Source: Salinigranum salinum
GTDB taxonomy: Archaea > Halobacteriota > Halobacteria > Halobacteriales > Haloferacaceae
Direction of reading: 5' to 3'
Assembly: GCF_009176545.1 (NCBI RefSeq)
Contig: NZ_VTOJ01000001.1
Coordinates: 1,054,001-1,118,000 of the forward strand
DNA length: 64,000 bases
Below are positions 17,414-25,639 of this stretch, in pieces; the first letter of the stretch is position 1; each line of letters begins with the position of its first letter. The notes beneath the pieces are model-generated. The model was not told where the DNA came from. It was given only the letters and a program-made list of their open reading frames with translations, and did not search any database. The translations under genes were made by a program, and so were the position numbers.

Positions 17414-19324
17414 TCACGCGGTCGATCGGTCGTCGACACACCGGACGCGGAACTCGAACCGCGCCCCACCGCTCGCGCTCTCCGTGACGCGGATCGCCCA
17501 CCCGTGTGCCTCCGCGACCTGCCGGACGATGGCGAGGCCGAATCCGGTCCCCGTCTGTGCCGTCGTGACGCCCGCGTCGAGGACGCGGTCGCGGAGATCG
17601 CGGGGGACGCCGGTCCCGTCGTCCTCGACGAAGAACCCACAGTCGTCGCCGTCCAGCGCCCCGACGCGGACGTTCAGGTCCGTGGTCGGCTCCGTGTCCG
17701 TCCCATGGGCTCCCTCGTCGTCCACGCCGTGCTCGACACTGTCGTCGGACGGCGTCCGACTGCCCGTGGAGCCGTGCTCCACACTGTCGTCGGCTCCCAG
17801 CCGATGGCTCGTGGAACCGTGTTCCACGCTGTTCCGAAAGAGGTTCTCGAGCAGTTGCCGGAGTCGCGTCGGGTCGGCGTCGACGGTGTCGTCGTCGACG
17901 ACCGAGAGGGTCGCCCCGGTGGTGTCGACGGTGGCCCACGCCTCACGTGCGGCGTCGGCGATAGACACCGGCTCGACGCTGTCGGGGTCGATCGCTCGGC
18001 CCTCGCGCGCGAGCGCCAGCAGGTCGTCGACGAGTTCGTCCATCCGGTCGAGCGTCGTCTCTGCGCGGTCGAGTTCCCCGAGGTCGCCCGTGTTCCGGGC
18101 GAGGTCGACGCTCCCGCGCACCACTGCGAGCGGGCTCCGCAGGTCGTGGCTGACGACGGAGGCGAACTCCTCGAGCTGTTCGTTCTTCCGCGCCAGCGCG
18201 CGTTCGCGCTCGTGACGCTCGGTCACGTCCACCTGCGACCCGAGGAAGTGGACGAGGTCGCCCTCGTCGTCGAAGATGGGCGTGATCTCGACGTGGTTGA
18301 CGAACGGCGTCCCGTCCTTCCGGTAGTTCGTGATCTCGACCGCACACGGCTCGGCGTTCTCGACGGCCTCGCGCATCCGCTCGTTCGGCTCCTCTTCGGT
18401 CTCCGGTCCCTGGAGATGTCGGGGGTTCTTGCCGAGCACCTCCTCGGCGTCGTAGCCGGTCATCTCCTGGTACCCCTCGTTGACGTACACCAGTGGGTTG
18501 TCCGGCTGGGTCGGATCGGTGAGCACGAGGCCGATGGCGGCGGCGTCCATCGCCCGCGTCTTCACCTGGAGGTCGTGCTGACGCTCCCGTTCCTCGGTCA
18601 CGTCCCGCGTCATCGTCATCCCCGCGACGACCTCGCCGTTCTCGCGGATCGGGACGAGATCGGAGACGAACTGCCGGTCCCGGTACTCGAACTCGAACGT
18701 CGACCGCTCGCCGTCGAACACCGCGCGGTAATCGTCCTTGTACGCGTCGACGAACCGCTCGGAGTGGACCTCGTGGATCGTCTTCCCCACCACGGCCTCG
18801 GGGTCGAGGTCGATCTGGTCGAACACCTCGCCGCCGACCCACGTGTACCGCAGGTCGCGGTCGAACAGCGAGACACCTCCACTGGGGATGTTCTCGACCA
18901 GCGTCCGGTACGCCGCCTCGCGTTCGGCCAGTTCCTCGTGGTCGGCTGGATCGACGGCGGACCCAGACGCCCGAGCGTCCGCCCGTCGGCGTTCGCGGTC
19001 GGCCAGCACGGCGTCTCTCACTCGCTCCTGCAGCGTCGCGAGGTCGTCCGTGCGGTGGTGCTGCACTCGTTCGTTGTCGATCCGGTCCCCGTGGTCGTCG
19101 GTCAGGACCACCACCGGCACGGCGAGGTCGCCGTCGGTCGCGCCGAGCAGTTCCCGTCCGCGCGCCGTCGACGTCGCGACGACGCAGTCGCACGCTGGGA
19201 GTGCCTCGACTGCCTCGGCTGTATCACTCGTCGTCCGGACGTCGACGTCGTCGAGCGCTCGCTCGACGGCCGCGACGTCGCACCGCTCGTCGGAGAGCAG
19301 TACGACTGAGATCCCCCCGGTCAT
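17414..19324 (-). CDS. PAS-domain sensor histidine kinase
   Basis: 636 residues, no membrane segments. Residues 1-115 are a degenerate receiver-like domain. PAS 1 spans about 135-245. PAS 2 spans about 255-372 and is LOV-like (GKNPRHLQGPETEEEPNE) but has Pro where LOV photosensors have the flavin-binding Cys. HisKA has its phospho-acceptor in VVSHDLRSPL (H393), and the HATPase domain has ENLFRNSVEH (N box), EDDGTGVP (G1) and GTGFGLAIV (G2). Between the N box and G1 is a repeated insertion (about 498-548) duplicating SVEHGST. It is a cytosolic sensor kinase with unknown partner; no response regulator lies beside it. Confidence 0.92.
   Translation of the reverse strand: MTGGISVVLLSDERCDVAAVERALDDVDVRTTSDTAEAVEALPACDCVVATSTARGRELLGATDGDLAVPVVVLTDDHGDRIDNERVQHHRTDDLATLQERVRDAVLADRERRRADARASGSAVDPADHEELAEREAAYRTLVENIPSGGVSLFDRDLRYTWVGGEVFDQIDLDPEAVVGKTIHEVHSERFVDAYKDDYRAVFDGERSTFEFEYRDRQFVSDLVPIRENGEVVAGMTMTRDVTEERERQHDLQVKTRAMDAAAIGLVLTDPTQPDNPLVYVNEGYQEMTGYDAEEVLGKNPRHLQGPETEEEPNERMREAVENAEPCAVEITNYRKDGTPFVNHVEITPIFDDEGDLVHFLGSQVDVTERHERERALARKNEQLEEFASVVSHDLRSPLAVVRGSVDLARNTGDLGELDRAETTLDRMDELVDDLLALAREGRAIDPDSVEPVSIADAAREAWATVDTTGATLSVVDDDTVDADPTRLRQLLENLFRNSVEHGSTSHRLGADDSVEHGSTGSRTPSDDSVEHGVDDEGAHGTDTEPTTDLNVRVGALDGDDCGFFVEDDGTGVPRDLRDRVLDAGVTTAQTGTGFGLAIVRQVAEAHGWAIRVTESASGGARFEFRVRCVDDRSTA
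17681..17833 (-). repeat. in-frame repeat copying the N-box region of the histidine kinase
   Basis: Within the kinase gene, the phrase SVEHGST recurs three times (the third copy SVEHG only) at intervals of 15-16 codons. The first copy belongs to the true N box (NLFRNSVEHGST). The extra copies lie in the ATP-lid loop and look like local tandem duplication. Confidence 0.8.
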
Positions 19325-19620
19325 TCGTCGGAACGATTCTCGTCAGTCACGTATATTGGTATCGATGTGAGTTATCGCATTGCCCGAATGTTGGCCGTCG
19401 ACCGACACATCGTGTGAGTGAAACGGGAGTTATCGATCGGTCACTGAGCATTTTACCGAGAACGAGTCACGTCGTGATGGGCCGACTCGTCGGCCTGTCG
19501 TGTCGGGTCGCCGCACGTACGCCCCGTCGACCGACGGCCCTCTCCGTCGTCTCCGGGACCGACTGCCGGCCGAACCTGGGTCCGATTCGCTTTTACCACT
19601 CTCCCGACTACCTTCCCGCA

Positions 19621-20184
19621 ATGACCCGCATCGCCATCGTGGACAACCACGGGCAGTTCACCCACTTGGAGCAGCGCGCGCTCCGGGAGGTCGGGGTCGA
19701 CGCCGACCTCGTCGACAACGACACCCCACCCGAGGAGGTCGTCGCCGACGTCGACGGCGTCGTGCTCTCGGGTGGCCCGTCGATGGATCGGATCGGCCGC
19801 GCCCGCGACTACCTCGCTCCCGACGTCGACGTGCCCGTCTTCGGCATCTGTCTCGGCATGCAACTCATCGCGGACGAACTCGGCGGCACGGTCGGAGGAG
19901 GCGACTACGGCGGCTACGCCGACGTCGACGTCGACATCGTCGACGCCGACGACCCGCTCGTCGGGTCGCTCGCGCCCACGACGCGCGTCTGGGCGAGCCA
20001 CGCCGACGAGGTGAAGACGCTCCCGCCGGGCTTCTCGCTCACCGCGGAGAGCGACGTCTGCGCCGTCGAGGCGATGAGCGACGCCTCAGCGGAGCTCTAC
20101 GGGGTGCAGTGGCACCCCGAGGTGGCCCACACCGAGCGCGGCGAGGAGGTCTTCGAGAACTTCGTCGCGCGCTGCCGGCGCTGA
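19621..20184 (+). CDS. guaAa: GMP synthase subunit A (glutamine amidotransferase)
   Basis: 187 residues, the archaeal split form in which the glutaminase is separate from the ATP-pyrophosphatase subunit. The triad is visible: nucleophile Cys in FGICLGMQ, and His/Glu in VQWHPEV. It starts MTRIAIVDNHGQFTHLEQRA, the family's usual N-terminus. It delivers ammonia to the synthetase subunit that converts XMP to GMP. The partner subunit is not in this window. The ATG at 19621 is chosen over the long arginine-rich upstream frame. TTTTACCACT about 30 bp upstream is the likely TATA region. Confidence 0.93.
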   Translation: MTRIAIVDNHGQFTHLEQRALREVGVDADLVDNDTPPEEVVADVDGVVLSGGPSMDRIGRARDYLAPDVDVPVFGICLGMQLIADELGGTVGGGDYGGYADVDVDIVDADDPLVGSLAPTTRVWASHADEVKTLPPGFSLTAESDVCAVEAMSDASAELYGVQWHPEVAHTERGEEVFENFVARCRR

Positions 20185-20299
20185 TCGGGACCGTTCGTTA
20201 CACGCGTCTGTCACGGAAAATCAGGTTTATGAGCGCGTCTGCCCTCCGTCTGACGGGAAAGGGGAGGACTTTACCATTTCGACGAGGTATCGTCGTGCA

Positions 20300-22201
20300 A
20301 TGACGGCGACACAGAGCGACCTCGCCGGGCTGTCGCGGTTCATCTTCCGCGCGCCGAACTGGTACACCAGCCTCGGCTTCGCCCTGTTCCTCGCCGCGAT
20401 GGCCGGGATCGCGGCGTTCGACTCCGGCACCGCGACCGAGTCGTGGCGCCGGGTGTTCATCCTCGGACAGGACGCGTGGGAGGGCATCTTCTACATCGGC
20501 ATCCCCACCGTGGTCGCCTCCGTCGGGACCGCCGGCGTCGACCGCTTCCTCGGTGGGAAGCTCACGCCCAACCGCTCGTCGCTCCTGGCGCTCGTCTGTG
20601 AGGTCATCGTCGTGGTCGCCGTGACCGCCGCGGCGGTCGTCAGCGTCTTCACGACGCTCGGACAGACGTTCGTCTTCGACGTCTTCGTGGTCGCGCTCTC
20701 GTCGATCTTCGCCTTCCGCCTGCTCGTCGTGATGGCCGTCTCACGCTCGTCGCTCCTCGTCGCCGCGGTCCCCGCGAGCATCCAGACCGTCGCCTCGGCC
20801 GTGCTGTTGTTCGTCTACAGCGGCACGGTCCGCTTCCTCGAGGTCGGCGGACCGCTCCTCCAGGCGTACCTGATGCCGTATCTCGCCCGGGCGGACCGCG
20901 CCCCCTCCGAGCTGCTCGTCGTCGGCCCCAACCACTTCACGCTGCTCGTGCTCACGTCGATCGTCTACGCCACCGGCGTCTACGTGTTCATCCGCGTGAT
21001 CGACCGCCCCTGGGAGCGCTCGCTCGGCGTGTCGATGCTCGACTTCCTCCGCGGCTTCATCGGCCACATCGCCGAGGGCTCCCGCGAACTGGAGGACTTC
21101 TTCGAACAGCTCGGCCAGGAGGCGATCGTTCCCGTCACCGTGCTGTCGTTCGAGCGGTTCGACGGCTCGGAGAAAGCCCGCTGGATCCTGCCGATGATTC
21201 ACCCGGGACCGATGGGTGAGATCGGCGGCGGCAACTTCCCCGAGCGGGTCGCCTCGCGCACCGAGGGGCTGGCGTTCCCGCCGCACGCGACCGCCGGGCA
21301 CGACTTCAACCTCGTCACCGAGCGCGAGGTCGACACGATCCTCGACGCCGCCGACCGCGCCTACGACCGGATCACCTACTCGCGGGAGGCGACTCCCAGT
21401 GTTCGCGTCCAGTCGGGCGAGGCGAAGATGCTCGCCCAGGGGTTCGACGACGACGCGCTCCTCGTCTCGACGTACGCGCCCGGCTACGCGGACGACGTCG
21501 AGTACGCCGTCGGCCTCTCGGCCGCCGCGGAGGCCCGGACCGCCGGTCTCGACGACGTGCTCCTCGTCGACGCCCACAACTCGAACAACGGGCTCGACGG
21601 ACCCGACCTCGGCCACGTCACGCCCGGCTCGAAACGGTCGTTCGACATGATCTCCGCGGCGGGCGACGCGGGGAGACGCCTTACCACCTCCCCGCGCGGC
21701 GACCTGGCGCTCGGGACGGCCTGGGACACGACGCCGTGGAACCCCAGAGACGGGATCGGTCCCCTCGGCATCCGCGTCACGGTCACGGCGGTCGACGAGC
21801 AGACCACGGCGTACGTCCTCGTCGACGGCAACAACATGGAGCCGGGGCTTCGTGACCGCGTCGTGGAGGCGCTCGACGATCTCGTCGACGTGAGCGAGGT
21901 GATGACCACGGACACCCACATCGTCAACACCGTCGAGGCGGACAACCAGGTCGGCGCGGCCATCGACCACGGGGCGTTCCTCGGCATCGTCACCGACCTC
22001 GTCGAGGAGGCACTCGCGGACCGCGAACCCGTCAGAGCGGGGATGGCGATGGAACGCGCGGAGGTCACGATCTTCGGTAACGACCGGACGGAGACGCTCG
22101 CCAGCCACGCCAACGCCGTCGTCTCGATGGGGGGTGCGCTCGCCGCGGCCGTCATTCTCGCGGCGATGGCCGTCAGCGTCCTCATCTTCTTCCTCGCGTA
22201 G
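20300..22201 (+). CDS. DUF2070 family membrane protein
   Basis: 633 residues. The N-terminal 240 residues have about seven membrane helices. Residues 240-610 are a conserved soluble domain with archaeal DUF2070 phrases such as MIHPGPMGEIGGGNFPERV, LLVDAHNSNNG and TDTHIVN. The last helix (AAAVILAAMAVSVLIFFLA) returns to the membrane. Several conserved His/Asp clusters suggest a metal-dependent hydrolase site, but the biochemical role of DUF2070 is unknown. The AT-rich GGAAAATCAGGTTTATGA about 80 bp upstream is a likely promoter. It starts at ATG 20300. Confidence 0.92.
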   Translation: MTATQSDLAGLSRFIFRAPNWYTSLGFALFLAAMAGIAAFDSGTATESWRRVFILGQDAWEGIFYIGIPTVVASVGTAGVDRFLGGKLTPNRSSLLALVCEVIVVVAVTAAAVVSVFTTLGQTFVFDVFVVALSSIFAFRLLVVMAVSRSSLLVAAVPASIQTVASAVLLFVYSGTVRFLEVGGPLLQAYLMPYLARADRAPSELLVVGPNHFTLLVLTSIVYATGVYVFIRVIDRPWERSLGVSMLDFLRGFIGHIAEGSRELEDFFEQLGQEAIVPVTVLSFERFDGSEKARWILPMIHPGPMGEIGGGNFPERVASRTEGLAFPPHATAGHDFNLVTEREVDTILDAADRAYDRITYSREATPSVRVQSGEAKMLAQGFDDDALLVSTYAPGYADDVEYAVGLSAAAEARTAGLDDVLLVDAHNSNNGLDGPDLGHVTPGSKRSFDMISAAGDAGRRLTTSPRGDLALGTAWDTTPWNPRDGIGPLGIRVTVTAVDEQTTAYVLVDGNNMEPGLRDRVVEALDDLVDVSEVMTTDTHIVNTVEADNQVGAAIDHGAFLGIVTDLVEEALADREPVRAGMAMERAEVTIFGNDRTETLASHANAVVSMGGALAAAVILAAMAVSVLIFFLA

Positions 22202-22309
22202 CCGCCACTCGCGAGGTGTCTCCCGTCCTCGTCGGAGCTCCCCCGTGGCGATCGCTGGCCGTCCACCGTCGGATCGCCGGCCGCCTCTCACGCCGTCGAA
22301 CCGGCCCGG

Positions 22310-22513
22310 TCAGTCCCGCAGTCGGAGCGTCCGCGTCTCGATCGCGCCACAGCTCGGACAGACGTGCCGATAGCTGACGCGATCGCCGGTCGTTCGGGCC
22401 TGCCACGCCCCGTCCGTGTCCACGTAGCCACACTCCCGGCAGCGGAGATCACGGTCGTACTGCGCCTTCAGTCGGTCCAGCGGGGTCGTTCCGCGTCCGT
22501 GGTCGACTGTCAT
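22310..22513 (-). CDS. HVO_0649-family zinc finger protein (67 aa)
   Basis: 67 residues (MTVDHGRGTTPLDRLKAQYD). One CxxC pair in RCRECGYVD and one in VCPSCGAIE form a single zinc ribbon separated by 27 residues. The PLDRLK start, the middle W-x-A-RTTGDRVSYRHV and the basic C-terminus match the small haloarchaeal HVO_0649 zinc-finger family, whose role is not defined. It lies downstream of DUF3194 on the same strand, 65 bp away. Confidence 0.8.
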   Translation of the reverse strand: MTVDHGRGTTPLDRLKAQYDRDLRCRECGYVDTDGAWQARTTGDRVSYRHVCPSCGAIETRTLRLRD

Positions 22514-22578
22514 GTGACAACATACGACACGGGTCGTGATAGCTGCTACGGTGGGCGCGGGGGTCGAGAGAGAAGGGG

Positions 22579-22845
22579 TTACTGCTCCGACGTCGCCGCT
22601 GCGCCGTCGGTCTCGTCGGCGAACAGATCGTCGACGGCCGCCTGCGCGGCTCGTGCGGCCTCGTCCGCGACCCGTTCGGCCTTCTCGTCGTCGGGCGCGT
22701 TCAGGTAGACGTCGACCTCGAGGACGCCCTCCTCGAACGTGACCGTGATGTCGACGTCGCGGACCGCACTCTGCTTGTACCGGTCGAAGACGACGCCTTC
22801 GGCGGCCTCGGCCGCGGTCTGGACGACTTCCTCGTCGGTCGGCAT
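22579..22845 (-). CDS. DUF3194 domain protein
   Basis: 88 residues (MPTDEEVVQTAAEAAEGVVF). The motif YKQSAVRDVDITVTFEEGVLEVDVYLNAP and the later helix ADEAARAAQAAVDDLF match DUF3194, an archaeal family almost always encoded next to prefoldin beta. Here it is 5 bp downstream of that gene, so co-transcription is expected. Its function is unknown; a chaperone or RNA-related role is inferred only from neighbours. Confidence 0.88.
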   Translation of the reverse strand: MPTDEEVVQTAAEAAEGVVFDRYKQSAVRDVDITVTFEEGVLEVDVYLNAPDDEKAERVADEAARAAQAAVDDLFADETDGAAATSEQ

Positions 22846-22850
22846 CGGCG

Positions 22851-23249
22851 TCAGTCGCCGCCGGCGCCGCCGGGGCCCATCGGGCCGCCGCCCGCGCCGC
22901 CCGCGCCACCCTGGAGCATCTGCTGGAGTTCCTGCTGGAGCTCCTCGAACTGGTCGCGGACGCGCTCTTCCTGTTTCGACAGCTGCTCGACACGGATCTC
23001 GAGCGAGTCGACGCGATCCTGGAGAGCGTCGTACGCCTCGTCGTACTCCGTCTCGACGAGCAGTTCGCCGACCTCGCGGTACATGACGGTGTCCTCGTCG
23101 ATGTCGTCGAGCGCGTCGAGCGCGGTCTGGGAGTCGTTGAGCGTCGACTCCGCCGACTGCTTCTGCGCGGCGACCTGCTGGGCGGTCTCCTGAAGATCCT
23201 GCAGTTCTTCGAGTTTCTCCTGCGCTTCCGGCGGTAGGCTTCCCTGCAT
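22851..23249 (-). CDS. pfdB: prefoldin subunit beta
   Basis: 132 residues. Two long coiled-coil helices (about 1-45 and 75-115) flank a central beta hairpin containing [19 protein letters not shown], the beta-prefoldin signature. The Gly-rich tail ([15 protein letters not shown]) is typical of haloarchaea. It works with prefoldin alpha as a hexameric holdase that passes unfolded proteins to the thermosome. The ATG at 23249 ([17 protein letters not shown]) fits the family start. Its neighbours (Pcc1, RpoP, L37Ae upstream, DUF3194 downstream) form the conserved archaeal cluster. Confidence 0.95.
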   Translation of the reverse strand: MQGSLPPEAQEKLEELQDLQETAQQVAAQKQSAESTLNDSQTALDALDDIDEDTVMYREVGELLVETEYDEAYDALQDRVDSLEIRVEQLSKQEERVRDQFEELQQELQQMLQGGAGGAGGGPMGPGGAGGD

Positions 23250-23446
23250 ACGCGGGAGGAGGGTATCCTCCCTGAAAAAGCCCCGTATTCGCGTTCGTCG
23301 CCCGCCAGCGGCGTGTGAACCGTTCCCGTCGTCGGGTCTCGTGGCCGTCACCGGCCCGGTGATCCGATGCCGCGGGCCGGCGTCGGCTCGAAACATGCGA
23401 GATACTCTCTCAGAACACTCATTTGTTAGTTGTACGTCACACGGGC

Positions 23447-23649
23447 ATGGGAGACATCGACGACGTCGAGGGACTGCCAGAGGGGGAGGACGAGATCGGC
23501 CCCAGCGGCGGAGATGTGCCGGACAGACCGCCGGGCCGGCCAACGACGGGACCGACAGTGCCGTCTGCCTCGAACTCGCGGGCGAGCGGTGGCCGCTGGA
23601 CACGACGCTCACCGGCGACGAGCGCTACACGTTCGCGTACCCGGCGTAG
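23447..23649 (+). pseudogene. small frameshifted gene
   Basis: An acidic haloarchaeal-type N-terminus, [20 protein letters not shown]..., opens at ATG 23447 but soon continues as arginine/serine-rich shadow. The neighbouring frame, from about 23540, reads [17 protein letters not shown] then [18 protein letters not shown] and stops at 23649. A single-base change near 23535-23550 would join both into one protein of about 67 residues. It sits on the plus strand inside the otherwise minus-strand prefoldin/Pcc1 cluster. The family is not recognised. Sequencing error is an alternative. Confidence 0.5.
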
Positions 23650-23678
23650 TGACGACGGCACCACCGTCACGCACGGTG

Positions 23679-23972
23679 TCAGTTCCCGTTCGCGCGGCGC
23701 TCGGCGGCCAGCGCACACACGTCTTCGGCCGTCTCGACCAGCCGGATCCACGTGTTCACGCCGGCGCGGAGTGCGATCAGGTCGTGCGCTCGGACGTCGA
23801 CGTGGAGCGTATCGCTCGCGCGGCGCACCGTGGCTGTCGAGCGATCGTCGTCGATCTCGCCGACTTCGACCGCGACCGCGTCCCCGACGAGCCGAGCGTC
23901 CCGCTCGTCGGCGTAGTCGAACAAGAGAGAGACCGTGTGCGGGTACGCGTCCGGTTCGGGCGTCGGGCTCAC
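23679..23972 (-). CDS. pcc1: KEOPS complex subunit Pcc1
   Basis: 97 residues from GTG 23972. The arrangement (VSLLFDYADERDARLVGDAVAVEV, then STATVRRASDTLHVDVRAHDLIALRAGVNTWIRLVETAEDV) matches archaeal Pcc1, a small dimerising alpha/beta protein. As part of KEOPS (Kae1, Bud32, Cgi121, Pcc1) it supports the universal t6A37 tRNA modification, helping hold the tRNA. The gene follows RpoP by 13 bp, in the conserved archaeal order, so co-transcription is likely. Other KEOPS subunits are not in the window. Confidence 0.9.
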   Translation of the reverse strand: MSPTPEPDAYPHTVSLLFDYADERDARLVGDAVAVEVGEIDDDRSTATVRRASDTLHVDVRAHDLIALRAGVNTWIRLVETAEDVCALAAERRANGN

Positions 23973-23985
23973 CGTCCGGCTCGTG

Positions 23986-24120
23986 CTACTCGACGGCGAC
24001 TTCCTTGACCGTCGGGGCGCGTTCCTTCAGGAGGACGCGGTGCCCGCAGAACGGACACCGGACGCCGCCGTACTCGTCGAGTTCGACGTCGCGCTTGCAG
24101 CGGGAACACTTGTAGCTCAT
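23986..24120 (-). CDS. rpoP: DNA-directed RNA polymerase subunit P (Rpb12 homologue)
   Basis: 44 residues ([19 protein letters not shown]). Two CxxC pairs (YKCSRCKR and [11 protein letters not shown]) make the zinc ribbon of Rpb12/RpoP, followed by the basic-hydrophobic C-terminal strand [12 protein letters not shown]. Its size matches archaeal subunit P, which stabilises the Rpo3-Rpo10-Rpo11 platform. It starts 7 bp after the L37Ae stop codon and precedes pcc1. Confidence 0.95.
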   Translation of the reverse strand: MSYKCSRCKRDVELDEYGGVRCPFCGHRVLLKERAPTVKEVAVE

Positions 24121-24127
24121 CGTCGGA

Positions 24128-24400
24128 TTACTCGTCGCTGTCGGCGCTGAGCGCCGCGCGGATCGACCGACTGACCTGTCGGCCACCGGGCGTCTGCGGA
24201 CGGTACGCGCCGCCGGTGAACACCTCGCCGGTGCGCTCGTTCTTCCAGACGCCCGTTCCAAGACGCTTCACGTCGTCGCCGTCGACTTTCGCGCTCCGCA
24301 TCTCGCCTTCGATCTCCTTGACGCGTCGGCGGGCCACCCGACCGTACCGCGCCCCGAATCGGCCGGCGCTCCCGACCTTGCTCGCCTTCTTGTCGGCCAT
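24128..24400 (-). CDS. rpl37ae: 50S ribosomal protein L37Ae, zinc finger lost
   Basis: 90 residues ([20 protein letters not shown]). The N-terminal [19 protein letters not shown] and the later [23 protein letters not shown] are clear L37Ae (eL43) hallmarks. The middle, which in Haloarcula and eukaryotes holds a four-cysteine zinc finger, here reads [17 protein letters not shown] then [10 protein letters not shown], with no cysteine at all. Fold stability must come from other contacts, as in other zinc-free ribosomal protein variants. It is the first gene of the L37Ae - RpoP - Pcc1 cluster. Confidence 0.93.
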   Translation of the reverse strand: MADKKASKVGSAGRFGARYGRVARRRVKEIEGEMRSAKVDGDDVKRLGTGVWKNERTGEVFTGGAYRPQTPGGRQVSRSIRAALSADSDE

Positions 24401-24645
24401 AGTACCACGGAGTACCCCGAGCGGAGGGATAAACCCTACGAGTCCGACCGACGCGAGGGCCGACGTGACACGGTCGGCGGTGCCGGACACGCCGTCTCCG
24501 AACTGGCTCGTGTCGCCGTTTCACGCCGCGAGAGCGTCTCTCCTGCCCGGCCACGACCTCCGTCACACTCGTGGTCGGGGCTATGCGGCACGTACGGCGG
24601 ACGGCTCCGGCGATGGACGCGTTCGTCACTCGTCGTCGGTGTCGA

Positions 24646-25380
24646 TCACTGGTCTCGTTCCTGCAGTCCCGCCTCGCGCAGTGCCGCGTTGAGGTCCTCC
24701 CGCACGCGTTCGCCGGTCTCGCGGTCCATGGCGGTCGTCACCACCCGGTTCTCCTGCACGCTGGAGCCGTCGCGCAGGAGGAGGCGGACGTTGCCGTTCT
24801 CGTCGGCACGGGTGACTTTCGCCCGCAGGCTCTTGCGCGAACTCATCCCTCCCGCCTCGATGGGACCGGGGACGACTTTCTTCACGTGGGGGTGTTCGGC
24901 CACGACGCCGATGGCTCGTCGACCCTCGCGTCCGCCGATCAGCGTGGTGTGGCTCCCTCCGAGTTTCTCGGCGGGTGCGGCGTCGACCACTTCGAGCGTC
25001 CGTTCGCCCCGACGAGCGAGCACCGAGGCCACGGGGTCGGACTCGTCTCTGACACGGAACACGTCGTGGTGCAACTGCGCGCGGATCTCGCGGATGACGT
25101 CGTGGTCGCCCGCGACGTACACCTCTTCGGGACGCTTGCGGTGGATCTCGTCGGCGACGAGGCCGGCGAAGTTCCGGAGCTGGATCACGCCGTGTTCGTC
25201 GCCCTCCTCGGGGACCGTCGTGACGGCGAACTCGCCGACCTCGTCGTCGTCGTCGAGCATCGTCAGCGTGGCCCGCTCCCGCGAGACGTCGACGACGACC
25301 GTGTCGCAGTTGGCGGTGTCGCAGGTGAGACAGTAGTCGCCCGGGCGTTCGAGCGGGGACTCACACCGCCGGCAGTTCAT
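24646..25380 (-). CDS. DUF2103 domain protein with zinc ribbon
   Basis: 244 residues. The N-terminus (MNCRRCESPLERPGDYCLTC, then DTANC) is a zinc ribbon with CxxC pairs. Middle residues 50-140 are alpha/beta. Residues 145-190 carry GGSHTTLIGGREGRRAIGVV and AEHPHVKKVVPGPIEAGG, the DUF2103 signature. The tail (NVRLLLRDGSSVQENRVVTT) resembles OB/KH-like nucleic-acid binding folds. DUF2103 is annotated as predicted metal-binding in archaea; its function is unknown. It is a monocistron on the minus strand, between truD and the L37Ae group. Confidence 0.88.
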   Translation of the reverse strand: MNCRRCESPLERPGDYCLTCDTANCDTVVVDVSRERATLTMLDDDDEVGEFAVTTVPEEGDEHGVIQLRNFAGLVADEIHRKRPEEVYVAGDHDVIREIRAQLHHDVFRVRDESDPVASVLARRGERTLEVVDAAPAEKLGGSHTTLIGGREGRRAIGVVAEHPHVKKVVPGPIEAGGMSSRKSLRAKVTRADENGNVRLLLRDGSSVQENRVVTTAMDRETGERVREDLNAALREAGLQERDQ

Positions 25381-25639
25381 GCTCCTGACTGCGGGTGCCG
25401 GCGTAAAAGCCCGTCCGTTTTCGGTCGTCTACGAGGCCCGGTCCGGTACCGGTCGAAGCCCCCTGCAGGCGCGCACCGGACGTCCCGGGACTGTCGTGTG
25501 TGCCACGACGCCACTCCCGCTCGACCGGCTGGACGGTCCGCCGCCGGCGCTCTCCTCGTCGCCGCGACCGTCACTTCCGCGACGTCCCGTTCGTCCTCCT
25601 CGGACAGTCCGTCGCTGTCGAGCGCCGTGGACGCGGCGG

